A DNA stretch of 64,000 bases from Clostridia bacterium (GCA_017473865.1 JAFUJB010000007.1:1-64000), one strand, 5' to 3'. Counted from the stretch's first letter, positions 9,220-18,557 are shown. A program made the numbers and translations. The notes: generated by a model from the letters alone, not told the origin.

Positions 9220-9336
9220 TTACATAATGTCCGGCGACCAGTTGTCATTGCTGGCTGTCAAAATTGCATCTCTGTTTTTAAATTCAAATAACTCTATCTC
9301 AGGTGTTTCAAATTGCTTTTTTGCACACTTCTCCAT
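9220..9336 (-). CDS. Small 38-residue peptide, possible modified-peptide precursor
   Basis: ATG 9336 gives 38 residues: MEKCAKKQFETPEIELFE then FKNRDAILTASNDNWSPDIM. GGAG lies 10 nt upstream. The pattern (K/Q)-F-x-x-P-E-x-E-x-x-x-F-x-x-x-D-x-I-x-T-(A/S) resembles short peptides abundant in gut Clostridia that look like leader-core precursors. No modifying enzyme or exporter is adjacent, so a RiPP role is inference. It appears monocistronic, with its own promoter and terminator, downstream of spoIVA. A longer in-frame reading to 9411 lacks a ribosome site. Confidence 0.55.
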   Translation of the reverse strand: MEKCAKKQFETPEIELFEFKNRDAILTASNDNWSPDIM

Positions 9337-9365
9337 ACATTTAAAACTCCTTTTCTTTAGCAATA

Positions 9366-9393
9366 CATATATGGTATCACACTTTATTGTAAA
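9366..9393 (-). promoter_or_regulatory. Candidate promoter for the small peptide
   Basis: Minus strand TTTACA (9393-9388), 16-nt spacer, TATATG (9371-9366), 29 bp upstream of ATG 9336 and just past the spoIVA stop. Confidence 0.45.
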
Positions 9394-9415
9394 AATCAAT
9401 AAAAATAACAATTAT

Positions 9416-10894
9416 CTATAAAATTATGCAGATCAATCCGCCCGATCCCTCGTTTATCAGTTTTTGCAAGGTGTCGCCAAACTTCAGTCTTGCCTCATGC
9501 GGTATTTGTGAAAGCTTGCTGTTCAGCCCTTCATTTATTAAGTCATAAAGGCTTGTGCCAAACATATTTGATTCCCACAGCTTGCTCGGATCTTCTTCAA
9601 ATCCTCTGAGCATAAATTTTACAAGCTCTTCCGACTGTTGTTCGGTGCCTACAATTGGGTTGATCTCGGTCTGTATTGTTGCTTTTATCATATGCAAAGA
9701 CGGAGCTGAAGCTTTAAGTTTTACGCCGTATGCCCCCTGCTGTTTGGTTATTTCGGGATCTTCAAGCCTCATATCCTCAAGTGATGGCGTAACAATACCA
9801 TACCCCGTTTCGTTTGCATCCTTAAGCGCCTGCTCGACTTTTTTGTATTCTTTTCTGATATCAGACAGCTCGATCATCTGAGAAATAAGTTGTTCTTCAT
9901 TTTCAATTTCAAGCTCTGTCAATTCACCTAACGTCTGATAAAAAAGTCCTTCGGGCAGTTCAAGACCAACATCCGCCCTTCCCTTGCCAAGATCAATATT
10001 TAATACGTTACTTTTTTCTACATATTCACACTCGGTCATATCCGAAAAAGCATCTCTGATATCGCCTGTTTTAGAAATATTTTCTGCTGATGAAAGTACA
10101 CTTTCCGTTATGCTTTTTCTGATCTTATGTTCATTATCAAGCGCAAACACCCAAGACGGTAGTTTTACGCTAATCTCTTTTACAGGAAATTCATAGAGCA
10201 TCATTTCCAATATGCCTTCAATGTCCGTTTTGTCGAGTGTAAGACAGTTTATCAGTGCTACGGGAGCGCCGTATTTTTCCTCAAGCTCGTATGCAAGTTT
10301 TTCGCTTTCGGAGGCTTCCGGTGTCGCTGAATTCAGCACGATTACAAAGGGTTTCTTAGTCTTTTTCAGCTCGTCAACTACTCTTTGCTCTGCTTCAATA
10401 TATGAATTTCTGGGTATTTCGCCTACAGTTCCGTCGGTTGTTACGAGTACGCCTATCGTCGAATGGTCGTTTATTACCTTTCTTGTACCCATTTCCGCCG
10501 CTTCACCAAAGGGCATAGGGCTTTCGCTCCAAGGAGTATTGACCATTCTTGCATTTCCCTCTTCAATGTGTCCCATTGCATCGGGTACGATAAATCCGAC
10601 ACAGTCTACCATCTTTACCCTTGCAGAAAGCGTATCGCCTATCCTTATTCCTACCGCATTTTCAGGCACAAACTTAGGTTCTGTAGTCATTACGGTCTTT
10701 CCTGCCGCACTCTGTGGCATCTCGTCTTTCGCACGGTTAAGCTCGTTCACATCGCTTATTGCGGGTAGGACCGCATTCTCCATAAACTTTCTTATGAAAG
10801 TTGATTTTCCCGTCCTTACAGGCCCTACTACTCCAATATAGATATCACCGTTCGTCCTCTTTGCAATATCGCTGTATATGCTCTTATCCGTCAT
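9416..10894 (-). CDS. spoIVA: Stage IV sporulation protein A (spore coat morphogenetic ATPase)
   Basis: SpoIVA polymerises on the outer forespore membrane by ATP hydrolysis and forms the basement layer on which the coat assembles. The 492-residue length matches the family. The P-loop is at residues 24-32 (GPVRTGKST), followed by the sporulation-specific MVDCVGFIVPDAMGHIEEG region. The characteristic hydrophobic C-terminus GGLICIIL is intact. The start is the ATG at 10894. A sigma-E-like promoter lies upstream. This gene is strong evidence that the organism forms endospores. Confidence 0.97.
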   Translation of the reverse strand: MTDKSIYSDIAKRTNGDIYIGVVGPVRTGKSTFIRKFMENAVLPAISDVNELNRAKDEMPQSAAGKTVMTTEPKFVPENAVGIRIGDTLSARVKMVDCVGFIVPDAMGHIEEGNARMVNTPWSESPMPFGEAAEMGTRKVINDHSTIGVLVTTDGTVGEIPRNSYIEAEQRVVDELKKTKKPFVIVLNSATPEASESEKLAYELEEKYGAPVALINCLTLDKTDIEGILEMMLYEFPVKEISVKLPSWVFALDNEHKIRKSITESVLSSAENISKTGDIRDAFSDMTECEYVEKSNVLNIDLGKGRADVGLELPEGLFYQTLGELTELEIENEEQLISQMIELSDIRKEYKKVEQALKDANETGYGIVTPSLEDMRLEDPEITKQQGAYGVKLKASAPSLHMIKATIQTEINPIVGTEQQSEELVKFMLRGFEEDPSKLWESNMFGTSLYDLINEGLNSKLSQIPHEARLKFGDTLQKLINEGSGGLICIIL

Positions 10895-10930
10895 ACCAAA
10901 ATTCCTCTTTCAGATTTTTTGTTTTGGTAA

Positions 10931-10960
10931 AGCCTATGCCTGTTCTGTCTGTTTTATGAC
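10931..10960 (-). promoter_or_regulatory. Candidate sigma-E promoter of spoIVA
   Basis: Minus strand GTCATAAA (10960-10953), 14-nt spacer, CATAGGCT (10938-10931), 37 bp upstream of the start. It resembles the mother-cell sigma-E pattern (ATA-type -35, 14 nt, CATAca-t), which fits spoIVA regulation in Bacillus. The -10 match is partial. Confidence 0.45.
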
Positions 10961-11023
10961 AAATAACTTGCAAATCTGCCCTACCGCCACAAAGGCGGCG
11001 ACTATTCTTAGCCTTTACGAAAT

Positions 11024-11058
11024 CAAAAAAAGAACAGTTGGCTTTTACACCAACCGTT
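11024..11058 (-). terminator. Terminator after the frameshifted lipoprotein gene
   Basis: Minus strand CGGTTGG / CCAACTG (one G-U pair), 8-nt loop, then TTCTTTTTTTG. A second small hairpin (ACCGCC / GGCGGC) lies at 10982-10999 in the spoIVA leader region. Confidence 0.65.
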
Positions 11059-11142
11059 TTTTTGAAGCAAATCTATTTAAATAAAAACTCAAAATGATTT
11101 TGGCAACACAATGCATAGTTAACCACTATGTTCTTTTTATTC

Positions 11143-11600
11143 TCAATCAACAATATCATAGCACAATAAATAAGAGGTTTCGTTGTAAATAAAATCAAAC
11201 GCACATAAATTATTATTTTTGTTAAATTCCTTACTCACAACACACCACGAAATCTTCTTCAGAGAAAGTTTCGATGTTTCTGACCACACATAATCGCCAG
11301 CATTATTATATTCACTAATTGCCTGGTCGAGTAAATAAGAACTAGTATATCTAACCCTATATTTAGAAGTATCTCCTCTTCCCTTAACTCCAATTTGTAC
11401 AATGTGCAAAGCATTCTCTTTAATAATGAAATCAATGACTGCATCATCTAAATGTTCTGAAAAAACATAGTCTGCATCTTTATAAAGTCCTTTTTCGTTA
11501 CGAGCCTTTTCTAAACTGTAGTAATATCCATCAATAGTCTGACATGAACTAAACACAAAAACACATACTATTAACAATGCTATGAAAAACTTTTTTTCAT
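11143..11600 (-). CDS. Small lipoprotein of unknown function, frameshifted in an A7 tract
   Basis: The main frame (11577-11143, 144 residues) has a lipobox VFSSC right at its start and no full signal peptide; its only upstream start is TTG. An ATG at 11600 with GGGGAC 7 nt upstream reads MKKSFS then stops. Between them lies A7 (11597-11591). One extra A would join the two into MKKKFFIALLIVCVFVFSSC, a textbook lipoprotein signal. The gene is therefore frameshifted by mutation or assembly error, or is expressed through slippage or phase variation. The mature part (GYYYSLEKARNEKG...) was not recognised. The leader GGGGACTATATT resembles that of the upstream gene. Confidence 0.6.
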
Positions 11601-11633
11601 AATATAGTCCCCATTTATAAATGATTTTTTCTT

Positions 11634-11716
11634 TTTTAAAAGATTTGTTTCTCTTTTCTTGCCCTTAATTACCACAAATATTTTTGTCAAGATACGCCCG
11701 GAAGTGCGGATGAAAA
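11634..11716. repeat. Intergenic repeat copy A
   Basis: About 80 bp sharing roughly three quarters of its bases with 14105-14183. The identical core is accacaaatatttttgtcaa. It precedes the frameshifted lipoprotein gene. The minus strand has TTGACA but only a weak -10, so it may be a promoter-region duplication. Confidence 0.6.
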
Positions 11717-11772
11717 CGCCTCTAAAAATTTCGGTCATCATTTTTCCTTTAATAAATAATTAGAATCATTAT

Positions 11773-13167
11773 TCATTTTTTAGTGTTGTTAAGCTCTTTT
11801 GAAATGCGCTGAATATAACTTTTGTTTATGCTTAAATGGTCTAACTTTTTCAATTCCGCGTCATTAAATTCACCTAAAGAAAATCTTTCGAGATACGGCT
11901 TAATAAATTTGCTATCATGTTCAATCAAATACTTAGCACCTTGCTCAAAAAAGTTCCAATCGCTATTTTCAATAAGACTCTTATAAATTATTACTAATTG
12001 TTCACTATAATTTTTATGCTCGTTTCCATAGCCGATAGCAACCGGCGTATCGTTATGTATGAAACAGATCACTTTACTTTTATATAGATAAAACTCAATG
12101 CCACTCTCGACCCTTTTCTCAAAACGATCATTAATAATCATTTGATTTCCGTCCATCTCAAAAGAATTAGCCAATAAATTATCACTGGAATTATATTCTA
12201 AAATGCACTTTCCTTTATAAAACAATTTATTATTCGTAATTTCAAAAACTTTTCTTTCTAATAGATTGCTGTCAATACGTTTAATTACTGTTTTTTTGGT
12301 GTTTGCAGTAAACTCCTCACTTTCAGAAATGTTGTGTGTTTTTGAAGTACGTATGTTAATCCCTTTTATACAAGACACAGGAAAAACCAATGTCTTAACA
12401 AAAACCATAACAAAAATAATAACTATAACCAAAAAGAAACGAACTGCTTCTTTTATTTTTTGATCTTGTGTCTTTTGTTTTATTCTTTGTTTTTTGTTTT
12501 GTATGTTTTGTATTGCTTTCTTCTTATCAGATTTATTAAATATAGCGTGTGATATAAGCAGCACCGAACCTGTGATGGTGTCTAACAAAAAATTTTTTAT
12601 TCCAAATAAAAAATCCAGATTATTTATAGATTGCTCAAAATTTACCCATTCAACGCTATATTTATCTACAAGCAATGAATATTCTTTTGATAATTTAAAA
12701 TCATAATGACTGCTTATCAATAATAGCAATACAAGGACAAGAGCAACAATATATCCTTTGCTATTGCGGAATATATTTTTTTCTTTTGTCGCGCAAATAA
12801 TATATATAACAACCCACATTAAAACTGTAACAAAATCACGAAGATATACTATATTTTCGTGTAAAATAAAAGTCATGGACAACACTATAATATCAAACAA
12901 AATTTGCGTTGCACAAATAAGCAGTATTCTTTTTAGCTCGATTTTTTTACTGAACTTTTCATGCGGCGAAAAAGAGTCAACAGAAAACAAATCTTTTTCC
13001 TTGTCAATTGAAAAAACCAGGAAAAGAGAAAAAAGCAAGTAAAAAATCAGATTTATAACAATAGCAAAAACTGAAAAAGACCCGTTTATTTCAACAATGT
13101 GTTTTGGGTATAGATTACAAACCCCAAACGATACATTTAACATAATCAAAACTAAAACATTTTTCAT
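11773..13167 (-). CDS. Polytopic membrane protein of unknown function
   Basis: 464 residues, not recognised. Hydrophobic segments at about residues 1-20, 30-55, 80-100, 110-130, 140-155 and 190-210 are followed by a very basic stretch (residues 215-240, KKKAIQNIQNKKQRIKQK). A further membrane segment lies at about 245-270 (FFLVIVIIFVMVFVKTLVF). The last 190 residues look like one soluble, probably extracellular domain. GGGGAC stands 5-6 nt before the ATG. The region is markedly AT-rich compared with the housekeeping genes, suggesting acquired DNA. Confidence 0.7.
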   Translation of the reverse strand: MKNVLVLIMLNVSFGVCNLYPKHIVEINGSFSVFAIVINLIFYLLFSLFLVFSIDKEKDLFSVDSFSPHEKFSKKIELKRILLICATQILFDIIVLSMTFILHENIVYLRDFVTVLMWVVIYIICATKEKNIFRNSKGYIVALVLVLLLLISSHYDFKLSKEYSLLVDKYSVEWVNFEQSINNLDFLFGIKNFLLDTITGSVLLISHAIFNKSDKKKAIQNIQNKKQRIKQKTQDQKIKEAVRFFLVIVIIFVMVFVKTLVFPVSCIKGINIRTSKTHNISESEEFTANTKKTVIKRIDSNLLERKVFEITNNKLFYKGKCILEYNSSDNLLANSFEMDGNQMIINDRFEKRVESGIEFYLYKSKVICFIHNDTPVAIGYGNEHKNYSEQLVIIYKSLIENSDWNFFEQGAKYLIEHDSKFIKPYLERFSLGEFNDAELKKLDHLSINKSYIQRISKELNNTKK

Positions 13168-13209
13168 AAATAGTCCCCATTCATTAGTCTTTTTCTACAA
13201 AAATAAAAT

Positions 13210-13359
13210 TTACATATATACTTGAGATAACATCGTCACATCTATTTTTGATTGTGCGGTTTGTTCACCGCTTAAACTATCATAAATATAGTACACCTTG
13301 GTCAAACCGGCATGCTCATATCGCGATAACAGCGGTACTTGAAAGCAGGGGCTGAAAAT
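13210..13359 (-). pseudogene. Possible decayed coding fragment
   Basis: The minus frame reads about 49 codons without a stop, ending PLLSRYEHAGLTKVYYIYDS... TMLSQVYM and a TAA at 13210. There is no start or ribosome site, and the base composition is richer in G and C than the flanks. It may be the tail of a lost gene. Family not recognised. Confidence 0.3.
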
Positions 13360-13375
13360 TATCGATAATGTTTAT

Positions 13376-13912
13376 TTAAAAGAGTTTATAAGTCATGGTA
13401 TCTGACAACAATTTGTTTATAGCATCATCATATTGCGAAGGAGCAACTACCAAATATGCTTTGTTTTGATACACAACAACAAGTCTATAGACGAACATCC
13501 CTTTAGAAGAACTCAAACGCTTATTATCGTTATCAGTACTCAGTGGGAGTTCTTTTTTATAGCTGTTTTGTCTTGTTACGTTTATATAATATTTTAATGC
13601 AGAATCGGAGTCAACAAATTCGTAAGCAAAAATTTCAAATTCCAGTTCATTTGAAAGTAATTTCATTCCCCAAAAATCTTTATAAGATAAATCCTTTAAA
13701 TATTTATCTTTGTCCGGCGAAGTATACCTTTCAATCGTTAAATCGGATTGTTCAGTAGGGATTAATCGTTCACACTCATTAATATTTTGAAAAATAAAGT
13801 ATTCACTAGGTGAAAAATATTTTAACATGTATATTATAAACCCAACGATGAATATAAAAATTATACTTGCACACACTAATATAATTATAAAAGATTTTTT
13901 GTGCTTTTTCAT
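13376..13912 (-). CDS. Membrane-anchored protein of unknown function
   Basis: 178 residues: a basic N-terminus (MKKHKKS), one membrane segment at about residues 8-30 (FIIILVCASIIFIFIVGFII), then a soluble outer domain. The outer domain ends LVVVYQNKAYLVVAPSQYDD, a DUF4367-like end in the sense of small membrane-tethered sensor or anti-sigma domains (weak resemblance). AT-rich like its neighbours. It follows repeat copy B, which may carry its promoter. Confidence 0.6.
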   Translation of the reverse strand: MKKHKKSFIIILVCASIIFIFIVGFIIYMLKYFSPSEYFIFQNINECERLIPTEQSDLTIERYTSPDKDKYLKDLSYKDFWGMKLLSNELEFEIFAYEFVDSDSALKYYINVTRQNSYKKELPLSTDNDNKRLSSSKGMFVYRLVVVYQNKAYLVVAPSQYDDAINKLLSDTMTYKLF

Positions 13913-14104
13913 TTTAAGGCCTCTTTCATTAAATCATAAGAAATTCAACTTCTTTTCCCAAATCATTAGGTCAGGATTTTTATAAATCAAAATACTCTTT
14001 ATGACTAATATTATACGATGTCACTATTACTCTATCACAAATGGCTATAAATGTAAAGAATATTATACTTGACTTTGTCAAGTATGACTTGCATGTCCGT
14101 TTTT

Positions 14105-14183
14105 ACCTTTTAAAAATTTGTTTCTGTGCTCGTACCTTTAAATAACCACAAATATTTTTGTCAACACGTGCCGGAGTCGACAT
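14105..14183. repeat. Intergenic repeat copy B
   Basis: Second copy of the element at 11634-11716, same orientation, 2.47 kb away. The 13913-14243 gap otherwise shows only AT-rich DNA with no coding frame. Confidence 0.6.
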
Positions 14184-14243
14184 TCAAAACAGAACCGGTT
14201 GCCCCCTGTTTTTTTAATTATAGCATTTTTTGTATTAGTTGCA

Positions 14244-14287
14244 AATAAAGGCTATACACGGGCTCCGCCCGTGTATAGCCTTTATTG
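14244..14287 (-). terminator. Terminator of the pot operon
   Basis: A 20-bp near-perfect stem AATAAAGGCTATACACGGGC / GCCCGTGTATAGCCTTTATT with triloop TCC. It lies 58 bp past the potD stop. Confidence 0.8.
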
Positions 14288-14344
14288 TTTTTCAACAAAA
14301 AAGTCTGCGGATATTTCTCACAGACTTTTTATAACCGTATTATT

Positions 14345-15457
14345 TTAAGACTCTCTCAAAACGTCTTCCCACAATTTCTCGTAGTACGAACGGATGCTCG
14401 AATCGAGATCGTGGAAGTACTGCGTTTTGGGTTTATCCGCTTCAGCGGGATAGAGTATCTTGTTATCTTTCAATGAATACTCTTCATTTGTCAGAACTGC
14501 CTTATTGGGTGTTGCATAGCAGATATATTCTGCATTTGCAAGTGCAACCTCAGGCTCAAGAAGGAAGTTTATATACATTAATGCGGCTTCATAGTTCTTT
14601 GCGTTTTCAGGGATACATATTGAATCAACAAAGATGTTCGTTCCCTCTTTGGGATAAACGAACTCGAGATCGTCGTTAATGTCTTTCATCGTCAGAAAGT
14701 CGCCTGCATAGTAGGGGGCGAGAGCGGCATTTCCCGCTTCCATCTTGTTGAATACTTCGTCCATTACTCTGCCCTGAAGCACTTTGTTCTGCTCCTTGAG
14801 CTTATTTGCAGCTCTGTCCCATTCAGCCTTGTCTGTTGTGTTCAGATCAATGCCGAGCAAGAACTGCGCAATTGCAAATGAGTCTCTGGGATTGGAGAAC
14901 GTGAGTATATTGTCCTTGTATTTTTCGTCCCACATTGCACTCCAGCTTGTCGGCGCTTCTTCCACCATTTCGGTGTTATAGATAAGTCCGACCATTCCTA
15001 CGCTGTAGGGTACGGAATATTCATCGTTTTCATCAAAATACAAGTTCTTGTATTCATCAAGGATGTTCTTGTAGTTGCTTATCTTCGAATAGTCGATTTT
15101 TTGGAGCATATTTTCACTTATAAGTCTCTGTATCATATAGTCCGAAGGGATAACTATATCGTATGATACGGCTTCACTCTTCATTTTCGCATACATTGAC
15201 TCGTTACTGTCATACGTGCTGTAGTTGACTCTTATGCCCGTTACCTTTTCAAACGCCTTGTTTACGTGAAGCGAGCCTTCGCTTCCGTCAGATATATATT
15301 CGCCCCAATTGAAAACATTTAACGTCGTTCCCGCATACTCCTGAGTATACGTTCCTTCGAGGTTTTCAACGGTATCGTTTACCGAACCGCACGATGCGAA
15401 ACAAAACATAGAAACACACATTACAAGTGCGAGAATCGTTGCTGTTATCTTTTTCAT
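14345..15457 (-). CDS. potD: Spermidine/putrescine-binding lipoprotein PotD
   Basis: Extracellular polyamine receptor of the PotABCD importer. Residues 1-22 are a lipoprotein signal and C23 (CFASC) is the lipid anchor. The mature part starts LNVFNWGEYISDG, the hallmark of PotD/PotF proteins. YDIVIPSDYMIQRLI and VPYSVGMVGLIYN form the ligand cleft region. The 370-residue length is normal. It overlaps potC by 4 bp (ATGA type). Substrate preference among polyamines cannot be set from sequence. Confidence 0.93.
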   Translation of the reverse strand: MKKITATILALVMCVSMFCFASCGSVNDTVENLEGTYTQEYAGTTLNVFNWGEYISDGSEGSLHVNKAFEKVTGIRVNYSTYDSNESMYAKMKSEAVSYDIVIPSDYMIQRLISENMLQKIDYSKISNYKNILDEYKNLYFDENDEYSVPYSVGMVGLIYNTEMVEEAPTSWSAMWDEKYKDNILTFSNPRDSFAIAQFLLGIDLNTTDKAEWDRAANKLKEQNKVLQGRVMDEVFNKMEAGNAALAPYYAGDFLTMKDINDDLEFVYPKEGTNIFVDSICIPENAKNYEAALMYINFLLEPEVALANAEYICYATPNKAVLTNEEYSLKDNKILYPAEADKPKTQYFHDLDSSIRSYYEKLWEDVLRES

Positions 15458-16263
15458 CTGATTTCTCCTTTTGCCTTTCTTTCGGATCTTTCTTGAACGA
15501 TATTGATTACTATAAGTAACACAAGTATCGTTACAAATATTAGTGTTGACAATGCGTACATATCGGGTTTTACCGTCTTTTTCGTCATCGCAAAAATCTT
15601 GAGCGGTAACGTCTGAAAATCGGCGCCCGTCGTATAGTAGCTTATTACAAAATCGTCAAGTGAAAGTGTAAACGCCATCAATGCACCCGAGATGATACCG
15701 GGTGTGATCGCGGGAAATACTACTTTGAAAAACGATTTTATGGGCGTACATCCCAAGTCTAGCGCCGCCTCATACAAGTGCTCATCGGTCTGTCTTAGCT
15801 TCGGCAGAACGTTGAGTATTACGTATGGCAGGTTAAACGTTACGTGCGATATAAGCAGTGTCGTAAAGCTGAGATACTCGGAAAGTCCGAGAAGTCTGCC
15901 CGCAAATACGAACAAAAGCATAAGCGACACGCCCGTTACGATATCGGGGTTCATCATGGGGATGTTCGTTACGGTATTCATCGTCGTATAGAGAAATTTA
16001 CTTCTCATTTTGTAAAGCCCTACTGCCGCAACTGTACCAAGCACCGTTGCAATGAGAGAGGACAGTACCGCCAAAATCAAAGTATTTGACAGTGATTCGA
16101 TTATGTCGCTCTTTGAAAAGAGCTCCTGATACCATTTCAGCGAAAATCCGGTGAATACAGACGTACTCTTGGATTCGTTAAAACTGAAAAACACCATTAT
16201 AAGCAAGGGAGCGTAAAGCAGGACGTATACGCAGAAATTAAATATCCTTCCAAACGTCTTCAT
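15454..16263 (-). CDS. potC: Polyamine ABC permease PotC
   Basis: A 269-residue inner-membrane permease with six predicted segments. It has the binding-protein-dependent transport motif around EAALDLGCTPIKSFFKVVFPAITPGI (EAA loop that contacts PotA). It overlaps potB by 4 bp and potD by 4 bp, so the whole operon is translationally coupled. Confidence 0.92.
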   Translation of the reverse strand: MKTFGRIFNFCVYVLLYAPLLIMVFFSFNESKSTSVFTGFSLKWYQELFSKSDIIESLSNTLILAVLSSLIATVLGTVAAVGLYKMRSKFLYTTMNTVTNIPMMNPDIVTGVSLMLLFVFAGRLLGLSEYLSFTTLLISHVTFNLPYVILNVLPKLRQTDEHLYEAALDLGCTPIKSFFKVVFPAITPGIISGALMAFTLSLDDFVISYYTTGADFQTLPLKIFAMTKKTVKPDMYALSTLIFVTILVLLIVINIVQERSERKAKGEIR

Positions 16264-17084
16264 ATAACCATACCTCCCTCTTCGTCAGAAAACTTGTTCA
16301 TTATCGCCATGCTGATTATTATCATAACCATAAGAACGAGGGACAGAGATGCTCCGAGATTATAGTTATAAGCCGACTGCATCTGTCTTTCAATAGCATC
16401 GCCCACAAGCATTATCTTACCACCGCCAAGCTTCTGGCTGATATAGAAAGTGCTTACGGATGGCACGAATACCATCGTTATTCCCGAAACAACTCCGGGA
16501 AGACTGAGGGGCATTATTACCCTGCGAAGCTTGTTAATTCCGTTACATCCAAGGTCTTCTGCCGCTTCAAGAAGCGAGGGCTCTATCTTCGACATTACCG
16601 TATATATAGGCAGTATCATATAAGGCAGATAATTGTATACCATACCAAATATAACAGCCCCCGGTGTGCCGATCATTTTTACAGGCTCGATGCCCACCAT
16701 ACCGAGAAGATTGTTTATAAGTCCGTTTCTTTCAAGAATATTCATCCACGAATACGTGCGGATAAGTAGGTTCATCCACATCGGAAGCATTACAAGCATC
16801 ATCTGCAATCTTCTTGATTTTTCGCTCTGTCTGCTGAGGAAATACGCAAAAGGATAGCTTATAAGCAAAGCTATGACTGTTGCAAGAACGGAATACCATA
16901 TTGAAGTAAAAAATATGTCGTTATATTCGCCGAGTTCAAGTATATTGTCAAAAGTAAATGCGCCGCTCTTGTCGGTAAATGCATAGTACGCCACTATAAA
17001 TAGCGGTACTACGATAAATATTACCGACCACACGGTATATGGCGCATTAAGAGCTATACTGCCGTACGAGTTTCTCTTCTTCAT
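16260..17084 (-). CDS. potB: Polyamine ABC permease PotB
   Basis: A 274-residue permease, partner of PotC. The EAA loop reads [20 protein letters not shown]. Six membrane segments are visible, starting about residue 14. It overlaps potA and potC by 4 bp each. Confidence 0.92.
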   Translation of the reverse strand: MKKRNSYGSIALNAPYTVWSVIFIVVPLFIVAYYAFTDKSGAFTFDNILELGEYNDIFFTSIWYSVLATVIALLISYPFAYFLSRQSEKSRRLQMMLVMLPMWMNLLIRTYSWMNILERNGLINNLLGMVGIEPVKMIGTPGAVIFGMVYNYLPYMILPIYTVMSKIEPSLLEAAEDLGCNGINKLRRVIMPLSLPGVVSGITMVFVPSVSTFYISQKLGGGKIMLVGDAIERQMQSAYNYNLGASLSLVLMVMIIISMAIMNKFSDEEGGMVI

Positions 17085-18202
17085 TCTTCTACCTCGTCAG
17101 GCTCGCTCATTCTGTCCATTTCGTCGCTGTACGAGCTGTAGTCGCCGTACTTGCCCGAATATTTCGATTTCTTCATTACGTGGATGGCGTCCGGCTCAAT
17201 ATAAAGTCCGACTGTATCCCCTACTTTACTTTCGTCTGTTGTCTGTATCATCCATTTAAAGCCTTCAACGTCAATAATTATTTCAAAGTGTACGCCCCTG
17301 AAAAGTACCGATGTTACTTTACCTACAAGCATTCCCTTGTCAACCGGCACTATATCAACGTCCTCAGGTCTTATTACTACGTCAACAGGCTCATTTTTCT
17401 CAAATCCCTTGTCAAGACACTGGAACGTCTTGCCTACAAGAGATACTTTATAGTCTTCAAGCATATTACCGTCAATTATATTGGATTCTCCTATAAAGTC
17501 GGCTACAAACGCATTCTGAGGCTCGTTATATATATCAATAGGAGTACCTATCTGCTGAATTTTACCTTCGTGCATAACGACAACTGTATCTGAAAGAGAC
17601 AGAGCCTCCTCCTGATCGTGCGTTACGTATATAAATGTTATTCCCAGCTTTCTCTGTATGTTCTTAAGCTCGTTCTGCATATCCTTACGCAGCTTCAAAT
17701 CCAAAGCGGCAAGCGGTTCGTCAAGCAAAAGTACTTTAGGCTCGTTTATTACCGCTCTTGCAATCGCAACTCTCTGCTGCTGACCGCCCGAAAGTTTTGC
17801 AACGCTTCTCTTTTCAAATCCCTGCAAGTTTACGAGTTTGAGCATTTCTTTTACTCTTCTGTCAATCTCTTTTTCGGGCATCTTGCTTACTCTGAGTCCG
17901 AACGCTATATTGTCATATACGTTATAGTTCGGGAAAAGCGCATATCTCTGGAATACCGTATTAACGGGACGTTTGTATGGCGGTACGCCCTTCTCTGATT
18001 TTCCGTCAAAAAAAACATCCCCCGCGTGCGGTTGAATAAAGCCGGCAATTATTCTGAGGGTAGTGGTCTTTCCGCAACCGGACTGCCCCAAAAGCGTAAC
18101 AAACTCTTTGTCCTTTATGGACAAATTAAGGTCGTCTAGCACTTTTTCGCCGTCAAATTCTACGGTGATGTTCTTGAGTTCAATAATATTCTTCTGTTCC
18201 AT
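17081..18202 (-). CDS. potA: Polyamine ABC ATPase PotA
   Basis: ATP-hydrolysing subunit. Walker A is GQSGCGKTT (residues 39-47), the signature [14 protein letters not shown], and Walker [15 protein letters not shown]-terminal TOBE-type regulatory region follows ([13 protein letters not shown]). The frame also allows ATG 18211, but the GGGGG ribosome site directly abuts it; ATG 18202 is 9 nt downstream and is preferred. Translation is likely controlled by the leader described in the next entry, since that structure includes the ribosome site. Confidence 0.94.
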   Translation of the reverse strand: MEQKNIIELKNITVEFDGEKVLDDLNLSIKDKEFVTLLGQSGCGKTTTLRIIAGFIQPHAGDVFFDGKSEKGVPPYKRPVNTVFQRYALFPNYNVYDNIAFGLRVSKMPEKEIDRRVKEMLKLVNLQGFEKRSVAKLSGGQQQRVAIARAVINEPKVLLLDEPLAALDLKLRKDMQNELKNIQRKLGITFIYVTHDQEEALSLSDTVVVMHEGKIQQIGTPIDIYNEPQNAFVADFIGESNIIDGNMLEDYKVSLVGKTFQCLDKGFEKNEPVDVVIRPEDVDIVPVDKGMLVGKVTSVLFRGVHFEIIIDVEGFKWMIQTTDESKVGDTVGLYIEPDAIHVMKKSKYSGKYGDYSSYSDEMDRMSEPDEVEE

Positions 18203-18551
18203 TTTTTGCATCCCCCTTTGCGGTAAAGACCGCGTACAGCTTTCTTAGATAAGCTCTGCGCGAACCCCATATCGGGCTAACCGATGCCCCCGCAAAGAGT
18301 TTGTTACAGATATATATACGCTTTGCTCTTTCGCTCAGCTTAAACATAACTGCAGCACTCGGTTTCTCAAATCGACTGTGTCGATCACGGCTCCTGTTAA
18401 GAACTGCCCTGATATGTACATCTGTCCTTCCGAAGCTCTTTCCTTCGCTCCGTTTCATAAGGCGATGATATATTTTGTCAAACCTTTGCTTTTGACAAAA
18501 ATGTTGGCACAGATGCAAAAATCATTATAATATTTTATTTTTCGTGTACAA
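18203..18551 (-). ncRNA. Long structured 5' leader of potA, riboswitch-like
   Basis: About 340 nt lie between the promoter and potA. The minus-strand segment CTTTGCGG (18297-18290) can pair with GCAAAG upstream (18326-18321) or with CCGCAAAG (18223-18216), which runs into the GGGGG ribosome site. The two pairings exclude each other, as in a translational on/off switch. Other local hairpins are ATCGAC-ACA-GTCGAT (18371-18385) and ATCGG/CCGAT (18271-18285). No known riboswitch class was recognised. An overlapping 112-codon frame (18518-18180) has no ribosome site and is not called. Confidence 0.5.
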
Positions 18552-18557
18552 TATTAT

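Noticed and set aside
18180-18518. 112-codon frame in the potA leader overlapping the potA start
   Set aside because: It begins at a TTG without a ribosome site, shows no family pattern, and the same DNA has convincing RNA structure. Kept as leader RNA.
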